Shown: positions 16,816-25,537 of the stretch, in pieces
Numbering within the stretch: the first letter of the stretch is position 1
Layout: each line of letters opens with the position of its first letter
Assembly (NCBI GenBank): GCA_003130835.1
Contig: QEXX01000055.1
Coordinates: forward strand, 1-35,442
Direction of reading: 5' to 3'
Source of the DNA: Anaerolineae bacterium
GTDB taxonomy: Bacteria; Chloroflexota; Anaerolineae; Anaerolineales; UBA4823
DNA: 35,442 nucleotides
Translations under genes and position numbers: made by a program
The notes under the pieces: model-generated
Databases searched by the model: none
Seen by the model: the letters and a program-made list of their open reading frames with translations, nothing else
What the model was told of the DNA's origin: nothing

Positions 16816-18336
16816 ATGGACTTAATCTTTCATCCCCTAACTTTGGTTACCTTTTTGCCCTTAGTGGGCGTTGTGATCCTCTTATTCCTGAGGGAGGAAC
16901 AAAAGAACCTCATCCGTTGGGTGGCATTGGGGGTTTCTCTGGCAACCTTCATCGTCTCTTTGGTCGTTTTGGCACAATTTCAAGCAAGCAATCCTGACCT
17001 GCAACTGGTTATCCGCCGCGTGTGGATTCAGGTTGCCGGTTGGGATATTGCCTACCACTTGGGCGTGGATGGGTTGTCGATCCTCTTGGTCTTGCTGACC
17101 ACGTTTTTGACGCCCATTGCCATTCTAAGCACCTGGACAGCGGTCGAAGAGCGGGTCAAGGAGTTTATGATCTTCTTCCTGCTCTTAGAAGTCGGCATGG
17201 TAGGCGTCTTTTTAGCCTTGGATTTGTTCTTGTTTTATATCTTCTGGGAATTTACTCTGGTGCCGATGTACTTCCTGATCGGCATTTGGGGTGGGCCGCG
17301 ACGCATGTACGCCGCCATCAAGTTCTTCCTTTACACGATGGCCGGCTCGATTTTGATGTTGCTTGCTATCCTTTGGCTGGGCATTCAAAGGGGCACATTC
17401 TCTCTGCCAGACTTGGTGGCACAAGATCAAATTCCAGCCAATATCCAAATCTGGCTTTTCCTCGCCTTTGCCGCTGCTTTTGCCATCAAGGTGCCGATGT
17501 GGCCCTTGCACTCCTGGTTACCGGATGCACATGTCGAAGCCCCGACAGCCGGTTCGGTGATCTTGGCTGGTGTCTTGCTCAAGATGGGCACCTATGGCTT
17601 CTTGCGCTTTAACCTTGCCCTCTTCCCACAGGCAGCCGTGCAATTAGCGCCGCTGATGGCGGTCTTAGCCGTGATCGGCATCCTCTATGGGGCAGCCGTT
17701 TCCTTCCCCCAAAAAGATGTCAAGAAATTGGTGGCTTATTCCTCGGTGAGCCACCTCGGCTTTGTCATGTTAGGCTTATTTGCCCTCAACCCGCAAGGGA
17801 TTCAGGGGGGCATTTTGCAAATGGTGAATCACGGTATCAGCACGGGCGCCTTGTTCTTGATCGTGGGCATGATTTACGAGCGGCGTCACACGCGCGAAAT
17901 GGACGCTTTCGGCGGTTTGTGGAAGATCATGCCGGTTTATGGCGCGCTGACCTTGATTGTGGCACTGTCTTCGATGGGGTTACCCGGTTTGAACGGATTC
18001 GTGGGTGAGTTTACGATTCTGCTCGGCGCATGGGAAGCCGGCCAAGCTAGCGGCTCGCTTGGCTCGTATTTCTACGCCGGTTTTGCTGCCATTGGCGTGA
18101 TCTTGGCCGCTATTTATATGTTGACTATGTTCCAAAAGCTGTTTCTCGGCCCGCTCGACAAAGAGGAAAACCGCCAACTTAAAGACCTCAATTGGCGTGA
18201 AATCGTCACCCTGGTTCCCTTAGTCATCCTGATCTTCTGGATTGGCTTATATCCCAAGCCATTCTTTAGTCTGATGGCGCCGGCGGTGGACAAATTGGTG
18301 GCAAACCTGAGCATGAGCCTAGCTGCACTGCCCTAG
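16816..18336 (+). CDS. nuoM: NADH-quinone oxidoreductase subunit M (antiporter-like)
   Basis: ND4-type proton-pumping subunit with 506 residues and about fourteen hydrophobic segments. The conserved glutamate is in FYIFWEFTLVPMYFLIGIWGG (about 135-155) and the pumping lysine is in AIKVPMWPLHSWLPDAHVEAP (about 220-240). A second lysine region, KKLVAYSSVSHLGF, is also intact. The ATG lies three bases after the nuoL stop, with GAGGT overlapping that stop as ribosome-binding site. Confidence 0.95.
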   Translation: MDLIFHPLTLVTFLPLVGVVILLFLREEQKNLIRWVALGVSLATFIVSLVVLAQFQASNPDLQLVIRRVWIQVAGWDIAYHLGVDGLSILLVLLTTFLTPIAILSTWTAVEERVKEFMIFFLLLEVGMVGVFLALDLFLFYIFWEFTLVPMYFLIGIWGGPRRMYAAIKFFLYTMAGSILMLLAILWLGIQRGTFSLPDLVAQDQIPANIQIWLFLAFAAAFAIKVPMWPLHSWLPDAHVEAPTAGSVILAGVLLKMGTYGFLRFNLALFPQAAVQLAPLMAVLAVIGILYGAAVSFPQKDVKKLVAYSSVSHLGFVMLGLFALNPQGIQGGILQMVNHGISTGALFLIVGMIYERRHTREMDAFGGLWKIMPVYGALTLIVALSSMGLPGLNGFVGEFTILLGAWEAGQASGSLGSYFYAGFAAIGVILAAIYMLTMFQKLFLGPLDKEENRQLKDLNWREIVTLVPLVILIFWIGLYPKPFFSLMAPAVDKLVANLSMSLAALP

Positions 18337-18355
18337 GGCGGGAAGGAGTGTCTCG

Positions 18356-18403
18356 GTGAGCAAATTACGACTCGCGCAAAGTGGAGGCTGCTATGTGGGC
18401 TGA
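18356..18403 (+). CDS. Possible 15-codon leader peptide overlapping the nuoN start
   Basis: A GTG at 18356, seven bases after a good AAGGAG (18343-18348), opens a 15-codon frame that ends with TGA at 18401-18403, eight bases past the nuoN ATG. Ribosomes finishing this frame could re-initiate at nuoN. No homology is recognisable in so short a peptide. It may equally be a decayed start or a coincidence of sequence. Confidence 0.25.
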   Translation: MSKLRLAQSGGCYVG

Positions 18404-19838
18404 TCGGCTGATCCTTCTACCGGTGACCATCCTTGCCGCTTGGGCGATTCTACTGACCTTGGTTGATCTCTATATCCCGGAAGATCGCAAGGGAATCACG
18501 GCCTCTCTGTCGGCGCTGGGGCTGGTTCTTGCCTTGCTGGCAAACTGGTTTGGCGTTAGACAACCGCAGACGGCCTTCTTCGGCATGGCTGTCGCCGATG
18601 GTTTTGCCTCTTTCTTGAACACAATTTTTCTCCTCAGCGGCTTGTTCGGAATCGCTGTCGCTTACGATTATTTGCGTCGCCAAAATATTGCCCGCAGCGA
18701 GTATTACAGCTTAATGCTTTTCTCGATTAGCGGCATGATGTTAATGGGCATGGCAGCCGACCTGATTATGGTGTTCATCGCTTTAGAGTTGCTCTCAATC
18801 CCCCTGTATGTGATGGCCGGCTTTCATCGTGACCGCCTTGATTCGGAAGAAGCCGCCTTGAAATATTTCTTGCTCGGCGCATTTGCTGGGGGATTCGTGG
18901 TCTATGGCATTGCGCTTGCCTACGGAGCTAGCGGCTCAACCCGCATCGCAGGAATTCTCAGCGCAGTCCAAAGTGGCAGCGCCTCGCCGGTGTTGCTCAC
19001 AATCGGGGCCGTCTTGATCTTGGTTGGACTTGGCTTCAAAGTAGCCGCCGTGCCATTTCACATGTGGACCCCGGATGTCTATCAAGGGGCGCCTTCCTCG
19101 GTGACCGCCTTCATGGCTGTTGGAGCAAAAGCCGCCGGCTTCGCCGCCTTGTTGCGGGTGTTTCTCTTGGCTTTTCCAACCCTCTCCGATCAGCTCATCC
19201 CGCTTTTGTGGGCATTAGCTGCTCTGACGATGGTGGTTGGCAATGTCATTGCCATTGCCCAAAGCAACATCAAACGCCTCTTAGCCTATTCCAGCATCGC
19301 TCATGCCGGCTATATCTTGATGGCAACGGTCACCTTGGGACAAAACCGCCTCATGACAGATGCAGCCTCAGCAGCACTTTTCTATCTGTTTGCTTACCTG
19401 CTAACCAACTTCGGAGCTTGGGCAATCGTCATCCTACTTGAACAGCAAGAAGGCAAAGGGTTAAACTTGCAAGATTATGCCGGCCTAGGCAAGAAACAAC
19501 CGGCCTTAGCCGCAGCCATGACCGTCTTCATGCTCTCGCTGACCGGCGTTCCACCGACCATGGGATTTTTGGGCAAGTTTTATCTCTTTCGAGCTGTTTT
19601 AGAGGGAGGTTTTATCGGTTTAGCGGTGATCGGTGTACTGACCTCATTGGTCTCCGCCTACTATTACTTGCGCGTGGTGATTGTCATGTACATGCAAGAA
19701 GGCGAGCCGCTGGTGAACCGCGATGTGCTGGTGCGCTGGACGGCTGCGTTGACAGCCATTGCCGTGGTGGTTCTAAGCCTGTTTGCCACGCCCTTGTTCC
19801 AATGGGCAAGCCAGGCAACCCTCTATGTAGCGAAATAA
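18393..19838 (+). CDS. nuoN: NADH-quinone oxidoreductase subunit N (antiporter-like)
   Basis: ND2-type proton-pumping subunit and last gene of the operon. The 481 residues form about fourteen hydrophobic segments. The conserved glutamate is in ALELLSIPLYVMAGF and the pumping lysine in FKVAAVPFHMWTPDVYQGAPSSVTAFM. A further lysine is in NIKRLLAYSSIAHAGY. I chose the ATG at 18393 because GGAGG (18383-18387) lies five bases before it. An in-frame GTG at 18381 would add four residues but would place that GGAGG inside the coding sequence. It is followed after about 20 bases by a strong terminator. Confidence 0.94.
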   Translation: MWADRLILLPVTILAAWAILLTLVDLYIPEDRKGITASLSALGLVLALLANWFGVRQPQTAFFGMAVADGFASFLNTIFLLSGLFGIAVAYDYLRRQNIARSEYYSLMLFSISGMMLMGMAADLIMVFIALELLSIPLYVMAGFHRDRLDSEEAALKYFLLGAFAGGFVVYGIALAYGASGSTRIAGILSAVQSGSASPVLLTIGAVLILVGLGFKVAAVPFHMWTPDVYQGAPSSVTAFMAVGAKAAGFAALLRVFLLAFPTLSDQLIPLLWALAALTMVVGNVIAIAQSNIKRLLAYSSIAHAGYILMATVTLGQNRLMTDAASAALFYLFAYLLTNFGAWAIVILLEQQEGKGLNLQDYAGLGKKQPALAAAMTVFMLSLTGVPPTMGFLGKFYLFRAVLEGGFIGLAVIGVLTSLVSAYYYLRVVIVMYMQEGEPLVNRDVLVRWTAALTAIAVVVLSLFATPLFQWASQATLYVAK

Positions 19839-19860
19839 CCGCCCTGAGAAGTCGAATGGT

Positions 19861-19899
19861 CAAGCGGTCGAACAATGTGCGTTCGACCGCTTGTTTTAT
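19861..19899 (+). terminator. Intrinsic terminator of the nuo operon
   Basis: Perfect 13-bp stem: CAAGCGGTCGAAC (19861-19873) pairs with GTTCGACCGCTTG (19881-19893) around a 7-base loop, followed by TTTTAT. It begins 22 bases after the nuoN stop. Confidence 0.93.
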
Positions 19900-20226
19900 C
19901 TTCCTGCCAATCTGCTCTCCCCCAACCAATCAGACCTCACCCTTGCATCGGTGTGTCTTCGGCGCAGTTGTCAAAGTGCCGCAAAGCAGGTCAGCCCTAC
20001 AAGGCAATCAAAACTCCAATTTCACTTCCTTCCCAACCGCCAAAATCTCTGAATTTCTCCCGATCGCAAAGCCTTTTCCAAATTTACATTTTTGTAAGGT
20101 CACAGCAACCTTACAACGTTAACAAGCGTAAGGCTTGCTTGGCTGAGTAGAATATATCGTGAGACATCCCTTTTTGCATTCAGAGCTTGGCATCCGTTGT
20201 CAGCTTATCTTTTTTGGAGAATTCTT
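19900..20226 (+). promoter_or_regulatory. Upstream region of the exopolysaccharide operon, with inverted repeats
   Basis: No gene is seen in these 327 bases. A perfect 9-bp inverted repeat, TTGTAAGGT (20092-20100) and ACCTTACAA (20108-20116), lies about 110 bases before the start codon. It overlaps a smaller hairpin TTACA/TGTAA (20084-20097) and is followed by CAAGC/GCTTG (20123-20137). A possible -10 box TAGAAT lies at 20148-20153, without a well-placed -35. The arrangement suggests an operator near an activator-dependent promoter, but no known riboswitch was recognised. GGAG at 20216-20219 is the ribosome-binding site of the first gene. Confidence 0.4.
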
Positions 20227-22173
20227 ATGAAATGGTCAAAAACGCTGCGGTTGTGTGTTCTCCTGTTAACCCTGAGTCTTCAGAGTTTGCCTCAGGTCGG
20301 GCAGACTGCGGCGATAGCGCAAGACGTTACAACCGAAGGTCTTTGGCTTTCCCTGAACCAATTCGGCTACCCTAGCCCCATCCGATTGAGTGGACAATTT
20401 GGGGAACGGTTTCTCTACTTACCCATTCCGCCTGGGATGCAGGCAGAGGCGATGAAGTTCACCCTGCGAGTTTCAGCCGATGTTGAGAGCGGCTTCTTAG
20501 AAATCTACAACCGTGAGCACATCCTACAGACGTTGACCCTTGAGTCTTCACCCCAAGCGGTTGAATTTGAGTTGCGCGGCGCCCAAGTTGAAAGCGGCTA
20601 TCTGGTCTTGCGCTTGATCAGTCGCTTGCGCAGCCAAGACGACCTCTGCGAAACCGCCTATGTTGGGGCTTGGCTAAATATCGAAGACGCCGCCTTAAAG
20701 CTGAGCGGTCAGCCAGCCCAACCCCAGACAGTGGCAGAGTTCTTTCCTCCCCTACTCACTGATTTAATCGTTGAAACTCCCCCACCGCTGCAACCTGAAC
20801 AAGCCGAGGCGGTTCTGCGTCTGGTGGCTTCCCTTCAAGCTAAGTATGCCGCTCAACCCTTTACACTGCTCTTGGTTACCAACGACCAAGAAATCCCCGC
20901 CGAGATTCGGGGGCAACCGCTAGCAAGGCGCGTGGTGGTGCGCCAAGGCCCACAAGCCAGCATTGTGGTGCAAAACGGCCCAAGCCTACCGACCCTCGTC
21001 CTACAAGGCCAAGGACAAGCGCTCTCGACCCACAGCGCCTGGTTGAGCAGCAGCTTTCAAACCTTTGGGATTAGTCGCCAAGTGCAAGTCCTGGAATGGA
21101 AAGAACCCAGCCAAGTGGGCAGCAAGACGGTGACCTTAGCCGACTTAGGCTATCCCCTCCAACAGGTGAGCGGTGTCGGACAGCTGGACATCTCCATCTC
21201 CTTCTCCCAAGCTGATTTGGGAGGCTCCGTGCGCAATTTGTATGCCCGCTTGGTGGGCACTTACACACCGATCGAAGCCCTAGCCAGCGCAACCTTGACT
21301 GTCCTCTTCAATGGAGCACAAGTGCGTTCGCAGCTCTTATCCAACACCACCCAATACGACTTGTACCTCTCCTTGCCGAATTCACTCTTGCGGCGGGAGA
21401 ATACCCTGACCCTACGCTTTGACTACACTCCCCGTCAGGGTGAATGCCGCATTGGGGTTAGCCCCTTCACAGCCCAATTGTGGGAGAATTCGTATCTGCA
21501 ATTCGAGGCAGGGGACACCCTGCCGGTTGGTTTCTACCGTTTCCCCCAACAGTTGCTGCCAGAGTTCGCAGTGACCCTTGAACCGCTCACTGTCGACAAC
21601 CTGCGGCGGGCAACCGAACTCGTCATGGCGTTGCAAAAACTCTCTAAAAAGCCTTTGCATCTGTCCTGGGCAGATTGGCAAACCGCCCAAAGCTCGCGCA
21701 AAAGTTGGCTCATCGTTCAAAGCGATCCCGCCCAACTGGCAGCGCTAAAACCACCGCTAGAAATGACCCCGTTCCGCATTGTGGATGTCTCCGGCCGCGA
21801 GCTGTTGCGTCTAGAAGGCGAAAGTGCCTTTGCCGCCTTACAGGCTTTTGAACACAATCAGCGCCAGGTGCTCTTGCTCACAGCCAGGGGGCAAGCGGAG
21901 TTGATGGATGAACTGCTGCGCCATCTCGGCGAAAGTCCCAATGGCTGGTATGACTTAGCCGGAGATGTCTATCTACTGGGGCAGGGCATGTCCAGCGCAG
22001 TTGGTATAGATGTACGCGGCGGAGCTGTGCGGGTGGAACCGCTCCAACCCTCAGCCAGCGTCTGGCTTTATCGCTTGCGCCCTTACCTATTTGGAGCTGC
22101 CTTGCTGTTGTTGCTGGCGTTGCTGGTATGGCTCTACCCGAAGTTGGTGCGCAAACAACCGGTAACCTCATGA
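20227..22173 (+). CDS. BcsB-like exported, membrane-anchored subunit of an exopolysaccharide synthase
   Basis: The 648-residue protein starts with a signal peptide (MKWSKTLRLCVLLLTL, hydrophobic to about residue 20, likely cleaved after AIA). It ends with one transmembrane helix (about 615-635) and a short basic tail. The body is beta-rich with two similar carbohydrate-binding-like halves. The segment DDLCETAYVGAWLNIEDAAL and the later NTLTLRFDYTPRQGEC match the pattern of BcsB, the periplasmic partner that guides the polymer leaving the cellulose synthase BcsA. The ATG at 20227 has GGAG seven bases upstream; an in-frame TTG at 20197 lacks support. Its stop overlaps the glycosyltransferase start, as expected for subunits of one complex. 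The BcsB relationship is judged from motifs, and the polymer need not be cellulose. Confidence 0.72.
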   Translation: MKWSKTLRLCVLLLTLSLQSLPQVGQTAAIAQDVTTEGLWLSLNQFGYPSPIRLSGQFGERFLYLPIPPGMQAEAMKFTLRVSADVESGFLEIYNREHILQTLTLESSPQAVEFELRGAQVESGYLVLRLISRLRSQDDLCETAYVGAWLNIEDAALKLSGQPAQPQTVAEFFPPLLTDLIVETPPPLQPEQAEAVLRLVASLQAKYAAQPFTLLLVTNDQEIPAEIRGQPLARRVVVRQGPQASIVVQNGPSLPTLVLQGQGQALSTHSAWLSSSFQTFGISRQVQVLEWKEPSQVGSKTVTLADLGYPLQQVSGVGQLDISISFSQADLGGSVRNLYARLVGTYTPIEALASATLTVLFNGAQVRSQLLSNTTQYDLYLSLPNSLLRRENTLTLRFDYTPRQGECRIGVSPFTAQLWENSYLQFEAGDTLPVGFYRFPQQLLPEFAVTLEPLTVDNLRRATELVMALQKLSKKPLHLSWADWQTAQSSRKSWLIVQSDPAQLAALKPPLEMTPFRIVDVSGRELLRLEGESAFAALQAFEHNQRQVLLLTARGQAELMDELLRHLGESPNGWYDLAGDVYLLGQGMSSAVGIDVRGGAVRVEPLQPSASVWLYRLRPYLFGAALLLLLALLVWLYPKLVRKQPVTS

Positions 22174-24071
22174 GTGAAACGCGCTTGCTCGCGGCCCTTT
22201 CTGTTTCACCCACCCAGCCCTTGCGGCTAGGGGAAGCGTTGGTGAAGGAGCATTTGCTCTCCGCGCAGGATTTACAGCGCGCCCTAGAGATACAACAGCG
22301 CACTGGTGAGCGTTTAGGGCGCATCCTGATCGCCCTTGGCTTGGTCAAGCGGCAACAACTTTATCAGGTGCTCGCCAAGCTCTGGGGATTGCCCTTTGTC
22401 GACTTATTGCAGATCCCTTTGGATCAAAAATTGGCTCGGCAGTTTGACCCTCAAGTTTTGGTACGCGAGCGATACTTTCCGTTTGGGCAACGTGACTCTT
22501 GCTTGCTGATCGCCACGGCGCAACAACCCACCCCCGAATGGTTAGAACGCCTGCAAACGGTCCTTCCAAATCGGTCGGTAGAGTTTTACGTGACCACAGA
22601 ATGGGATATTGACCATGCTATCCGGCAATGTTTTCGCCATCAGATTTTGGATCGGGCGGTGCACGGGTTGTATTACCGCAACCCTGCCGAGTGTGCTTTC
22701 ACCGTCCTGACCTTTTGGCAATACGCAGCCCTGGTTGTCGGCTTGCTCGCCCTGCTGGCAGGGTTATACCTTGCCTTGAAACCAACCCTAATCCTATTGA
22801 ACTTCCTGATTAACTTAGCCTTTTTGGGCAGCATCGTCTTCAAGTTTGCCGTCTCGCTGGCGGGGGCAAAATCCGAACAAGTGCAGCCGATCACCGATGA
22901 GGAGGTTGCCTCACTCAAGGAGGAGGAGCTCCCGACCTACACCATCTTGGTGCCTGCATACCGAGAGGCAAATGTCATTCCCCTTTTGCTCGACAACCTG
23001 CAACGACTGGACTACCCCCCTGAGAAGCTAGAAATCCTGCTGTTGCTCGAAGAGGATGACCTCGAGACGATCCAAGCTGCCCGAGCTGCCAAGCCCCCCG
23101 AACAAGTGACCTTTATTTTGATCCCAAAGGGGCATCCTCAAACCAAACCCAAAGCTTGCAATGTTGGCTTATTTTTTGCGCGCGGCGAGTATTTGGTCAT
23201 TTACGATGCTGAAGACCGGCCCGATCCCGACCAATTGAAAAAGGCGGTGATTGCTTTCCGGAAAGGGCCTCCCAATTTAGTCTGTGTGCAAGCAGCATTA
23301 AATTACTTTAACTACAACGAGAATTTCCTGACACGCATGTTCACCCTAGAATATTCGTACTGGTTCGACTACATGCTGCCCGGCTTAGACCGCTTGCGTT
23401 TGCCGATCCCGTTGGGCGGCACAAGCAACCATTTTCGCAGCGAGGTCTTGCGTCAGTTGGGTGGTTGGGATCCGTATAATGTCACCGAAGATGCCGATCT
23501 GGGCATCCGCGCCGCGGCAAATGGTTATGGGGTAGGTGTGATCAACTCGACCACTTATGAAGAAGCCAATAGCCAGCTCTGGAATTGGATTCGGCAACGT
23601 TCACGCTGGATCAAGGGATACCTACAAACCGTGCTGGTGCACAGCCGCAATCCTCTAAAGCTGCTCAAACAGGCGGGGTTGCGCAATGTGCTGGGTTTCT
23701 TAATGTTGATCGGCGGTTCTCCGCTCACTTTCCTGGCCGCTCCCATCTTGTGGGTATTTTATTTGCTCTTCTTGATCACCGGCACCAGGGCTTTGGACTT
23801 CCTGTTCCCGCCCATCACCCTCTATGTTAGCCTGTTCAATTTGTTATTCGGCAATGGCTTAATGATTTATCTCAATATGTTAGCTGTCTTCAAGCGCCAT
23901 TATCACGCCCTCTTACCCTACACCTTGCTGAATCCCATCTATTGGATTTTGCACTCCATCGCTTCCTACAAGGCACTCTGGCAACTATTGATACGCCCGT
24001 TCTATTGGGAGAAAACCGTCCATGGCATCAGTCGGCAACTCAGCGCTTCCAATCCATCCTCCCCATCTTAG
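22170..24071 (+). CDS. Processive family-2 glycosyltransferase with N-terminal MshEN-type c-di-GMP-binding domain
   Basis: 633 residues. Residues 19-42 and 48-71 are two 24-residue copies of the MshEN pattern (RLG, paired aliphatics, L at 17 and 21), with the standard 5-residue spacer. Copy 1 has His for Gly at position 10; copy 2 ends in Leu, not Gln. MshEN domains bind c-di-GMP in type II secretion and pilus ATPases. Two membrane segments (184-203, 206-228) lead to a cytosolic GT-A domain (about 255-480) with all processive-synthase signatures: PAYRE, K328, DAED (346-349), GGTSN, TED (439-441) and QRSRW (476-480). Several C-terminal helices follow and no PilZ domain is present. The start at 22170 (ATGA overlap) is preferred over an in-frame ATG at 22128. 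Likely an exopolysaccharide synthase gated by c-di-GMP; sugar unknown. Confidence 0.85.
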   Translation: MSETRLLAALSVSPTQPLRLGEALVKEHLLSAQDLQRALEIQQRTGERLGRILIALGLVKRQQLYQVLAKLWGLPFVDLLQIPLDQKLARQFDPQVLVRERYFPFGQRDSCLLIATAQQPTPEWLERLQTVLPNRSVEFYVTTEWDIDHAIRQCFRHQILDRAVHGLYYRNPAECAFTVLTFWQYAALVVGLLALLAGLYLALKPTLILLNFLINLAFLGSIVFKFAVSLAGAKSEQVQPITDEEVASLKEEELPTYTILVPAYREANVIPLLLDNLQRLDYPPEKLEILLLLEEDDLETIQAARAAKPPEQVTFILIPKGHPQTKPKACNVGLFFARGEYLVIYDAEDRPDPDQLKKAVIAFRKGPPNLVCVQAALNYFNYNENFLTRMFTLEYSYWFDYMLPGLDRLRLPIPLGGTSNHFRSEVLRQLGGWDPYNVTEDADLGIRAAANGYGVGVINSTTYEEANSQLWNWIRQRSRWIKGYLQTVLVHSRNPLKLLKQAGLRNVLGFLMLIGGSPLTFLAAPILWVFYLLFLITGTRALDFLFPPITLYVSLFNLLFGNGLMIYLNMLAVFKRHYHALLPYTLLNPIYWILHSIASYKALWQLLIRPFYWEKTVHGISRQLSASNPSSPS

Positions 24072-25521
24072 GGCGCGCGAGGAGGTTCTCACGGCACCGC
24101 GCCAAGAACTTTGGCAAACTTTGCTCTTCAGTGTGCTCTTTGCACTTCCCTTTATCGGTTTAAGCGGGCTGGCAGCCGAAATAGGCTTTCTCAGCAATCA
24201 GCATGCCCATCTGATCGCCAAAGCTTTGCAAGCTGTGGAAGGAGGCCGCCTGGAGCTAATCGGTTTCACATACCCGCCCCTGCCGTTTCTATTGACAGCC
24301 ATCTGGATTCACCCGCTCACTCCTTCTCTGTTGGCTTCGCTGGCTGCGGGCGCTACGGCGTGGCTGCTCTTGCGCCATTTGCTGCAAACCTCTCTCTCCC
24401 CCGCAGCCAAGATTATCCTGATCGGCGCCTTGGCGTTCACCCCAGCCAGCTTGTACATAGCTACTCAATCTCTGACCGAGATGATGACCCTGCTCTTGTT
24501 GCTGCTTGCCTGGCTTGCCTTTTTGCGCTTTACCCGTTATGGAGAGACGCTGAGTGGTTTTATCTCCGGCATGATTCTCGGCTTGGCGTTTTTCTTCAAC
24601 GCCTACGCTTTGTTTTTTAGCTTTGTCTATGCCTTTGCATCGCCCCTTTTTTATCAATGGCAGCAAGTTAGCCCGCGCGAGAGAAAATGGCAGGCAGACT
24701 TGACCTTGGTGGTCGTGGTCGGTTTTCCGACCTGGCTTGGATTTGTTTCTTGGGCATACCTGAACTGGATTTTTACCGGCAACGCTTGGCTTTTCCTGAC
24801 TGATCCGAATGCGCCCTTGTTTACCTTCTTTAGCTCAAGCCCGCTTGCTACAGGAGGCTTTTTCCCTACCCTAGCTTACTCCTTGGAAGAATTGGTTCGA
24901 GCGCCGATCTACTTAGGGGTGGCAATTTTGGTTGCCATATATGCGCCAAACCGTCTGCCTGCCTATTTTGCCCCCTTTGGTGTGATCGCCCTCGTGCGCA
25001 CCCTTGGCTGGAATTACACCGAGGCGATGGCAATCGCCACTTATTCTGTTGTCGCCCTGGCAGCGATTCCGAGACGAACGGGAAAAGGGTGGAGCAGTCT
25101 GCTGATTCTATTGGCAATTATCCATCTCTTGTTCAACCTTAACTCGCCCTACCAAAGCAATGAATTAAAAGTTTGGGAGCGCGTCATCCTGCATCAAGAG
25201 ATGCAGGTGAGCGATGCTTTCGAGATTCAGGCAACCAAGTGGCTGTGTGGATTACCGAATCAATCCATCCTAGCCGATGACCGCGCTGCCTACCGCCTGA
25301 TCGCCCGTTGCAACAAAGCCAAACCTTTCCTCCTCCCTGCAGATGGAAAATTCCTCATGGCGCTCCACGCCCCTGAGCAATATGTCGACACGGTACTGGC
25401 ACAGCGCACGCAGACACTCACGGCGGATTTGGTGAGCCAGCGCTATGGTGAAAATCCCCCGCGCGGTTTTCAGGTTGCAGCCGCGTGGGGAGATTGGGTC
25501 GTCTATCAGCGCCAGCGATAA
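24022..25521 (+). CDS. Multipass membrane protein, GT-C glycosyltransferase-like
   Basis: 499 residues with about ten hydrophobic segments between residues 30 and 370, then a soluble C-terminal part of about 130 residues. After the first helix comes NQHAHLIAKALQAVEGG and then YPPLPFLLTAIW, an arrangement seen in GT-C enzymes such as the dolichol- or undecaprenyl-phosphate-sugar-dependent GT39 and GT83 families. The acidic residue of the first external loop is not the usual DxD or DE pair, so catalysis is uncertain. The ATG at 24022 has GGGAG ten bases upstream and overlaps the synthase gene by 50 bases, which points to coupled expression. It may decorate or initiate the polymer made by the upstream pair, or may simply be a membrane partner. 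Confidence 0.6.
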   Translation: MASVGNSALPIHPPHLRAREEVLTAPRQELWQTLLFSVLFALPFIGLSGLAAEIGFLSNQHAHLIAKALQAVEGGRLELIGFTYPPLPFLLTAIWIHPLTPSLLASLAAGATAWLLLRHLLQTSLSPAAKIILIGALAFTPASLYIATQSLTEMMTLLLLLLAWLAFLRFTRYGETLSGFISGMILGLAFFFNAYALFFSFVYAFASPLFYQWQQVSPRERKWQADLTLVVVVGFPTWLGFVSWAYLNWIFTGNAWLFLTDPNAPLFTFFSSSPLATGGFFPTLAYSLEELVRAPIYLGVAILVAIYAPNRLPAYFAPFGVIALVRTLGWNYTEAMAIATYSVVALAAIPRRTGKGWSSLLILLAIIHLLFNLNSPYQSNELKVWERVILHQEMQVSDAFEIQATKWLCGLPNQSILADDRAAYRLIARCNKAKPFLLPADGKFLMALHAPEQYVDTVLAQRTQTLTADLVSQRYGENPPRGFQVAAAWGDWVVYQRQR

Positions 25522-25537
25522 GAGGGAAAAACAGCGA

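Noticed and set aside
20084-20226. A c-di-GMP riboswitch upstream of the polymer operon
   Set aside because: The inverted repeats are short, and I could not match the conserved cores of the c-di-GMP-I or c-di-GMP-II aptamers.
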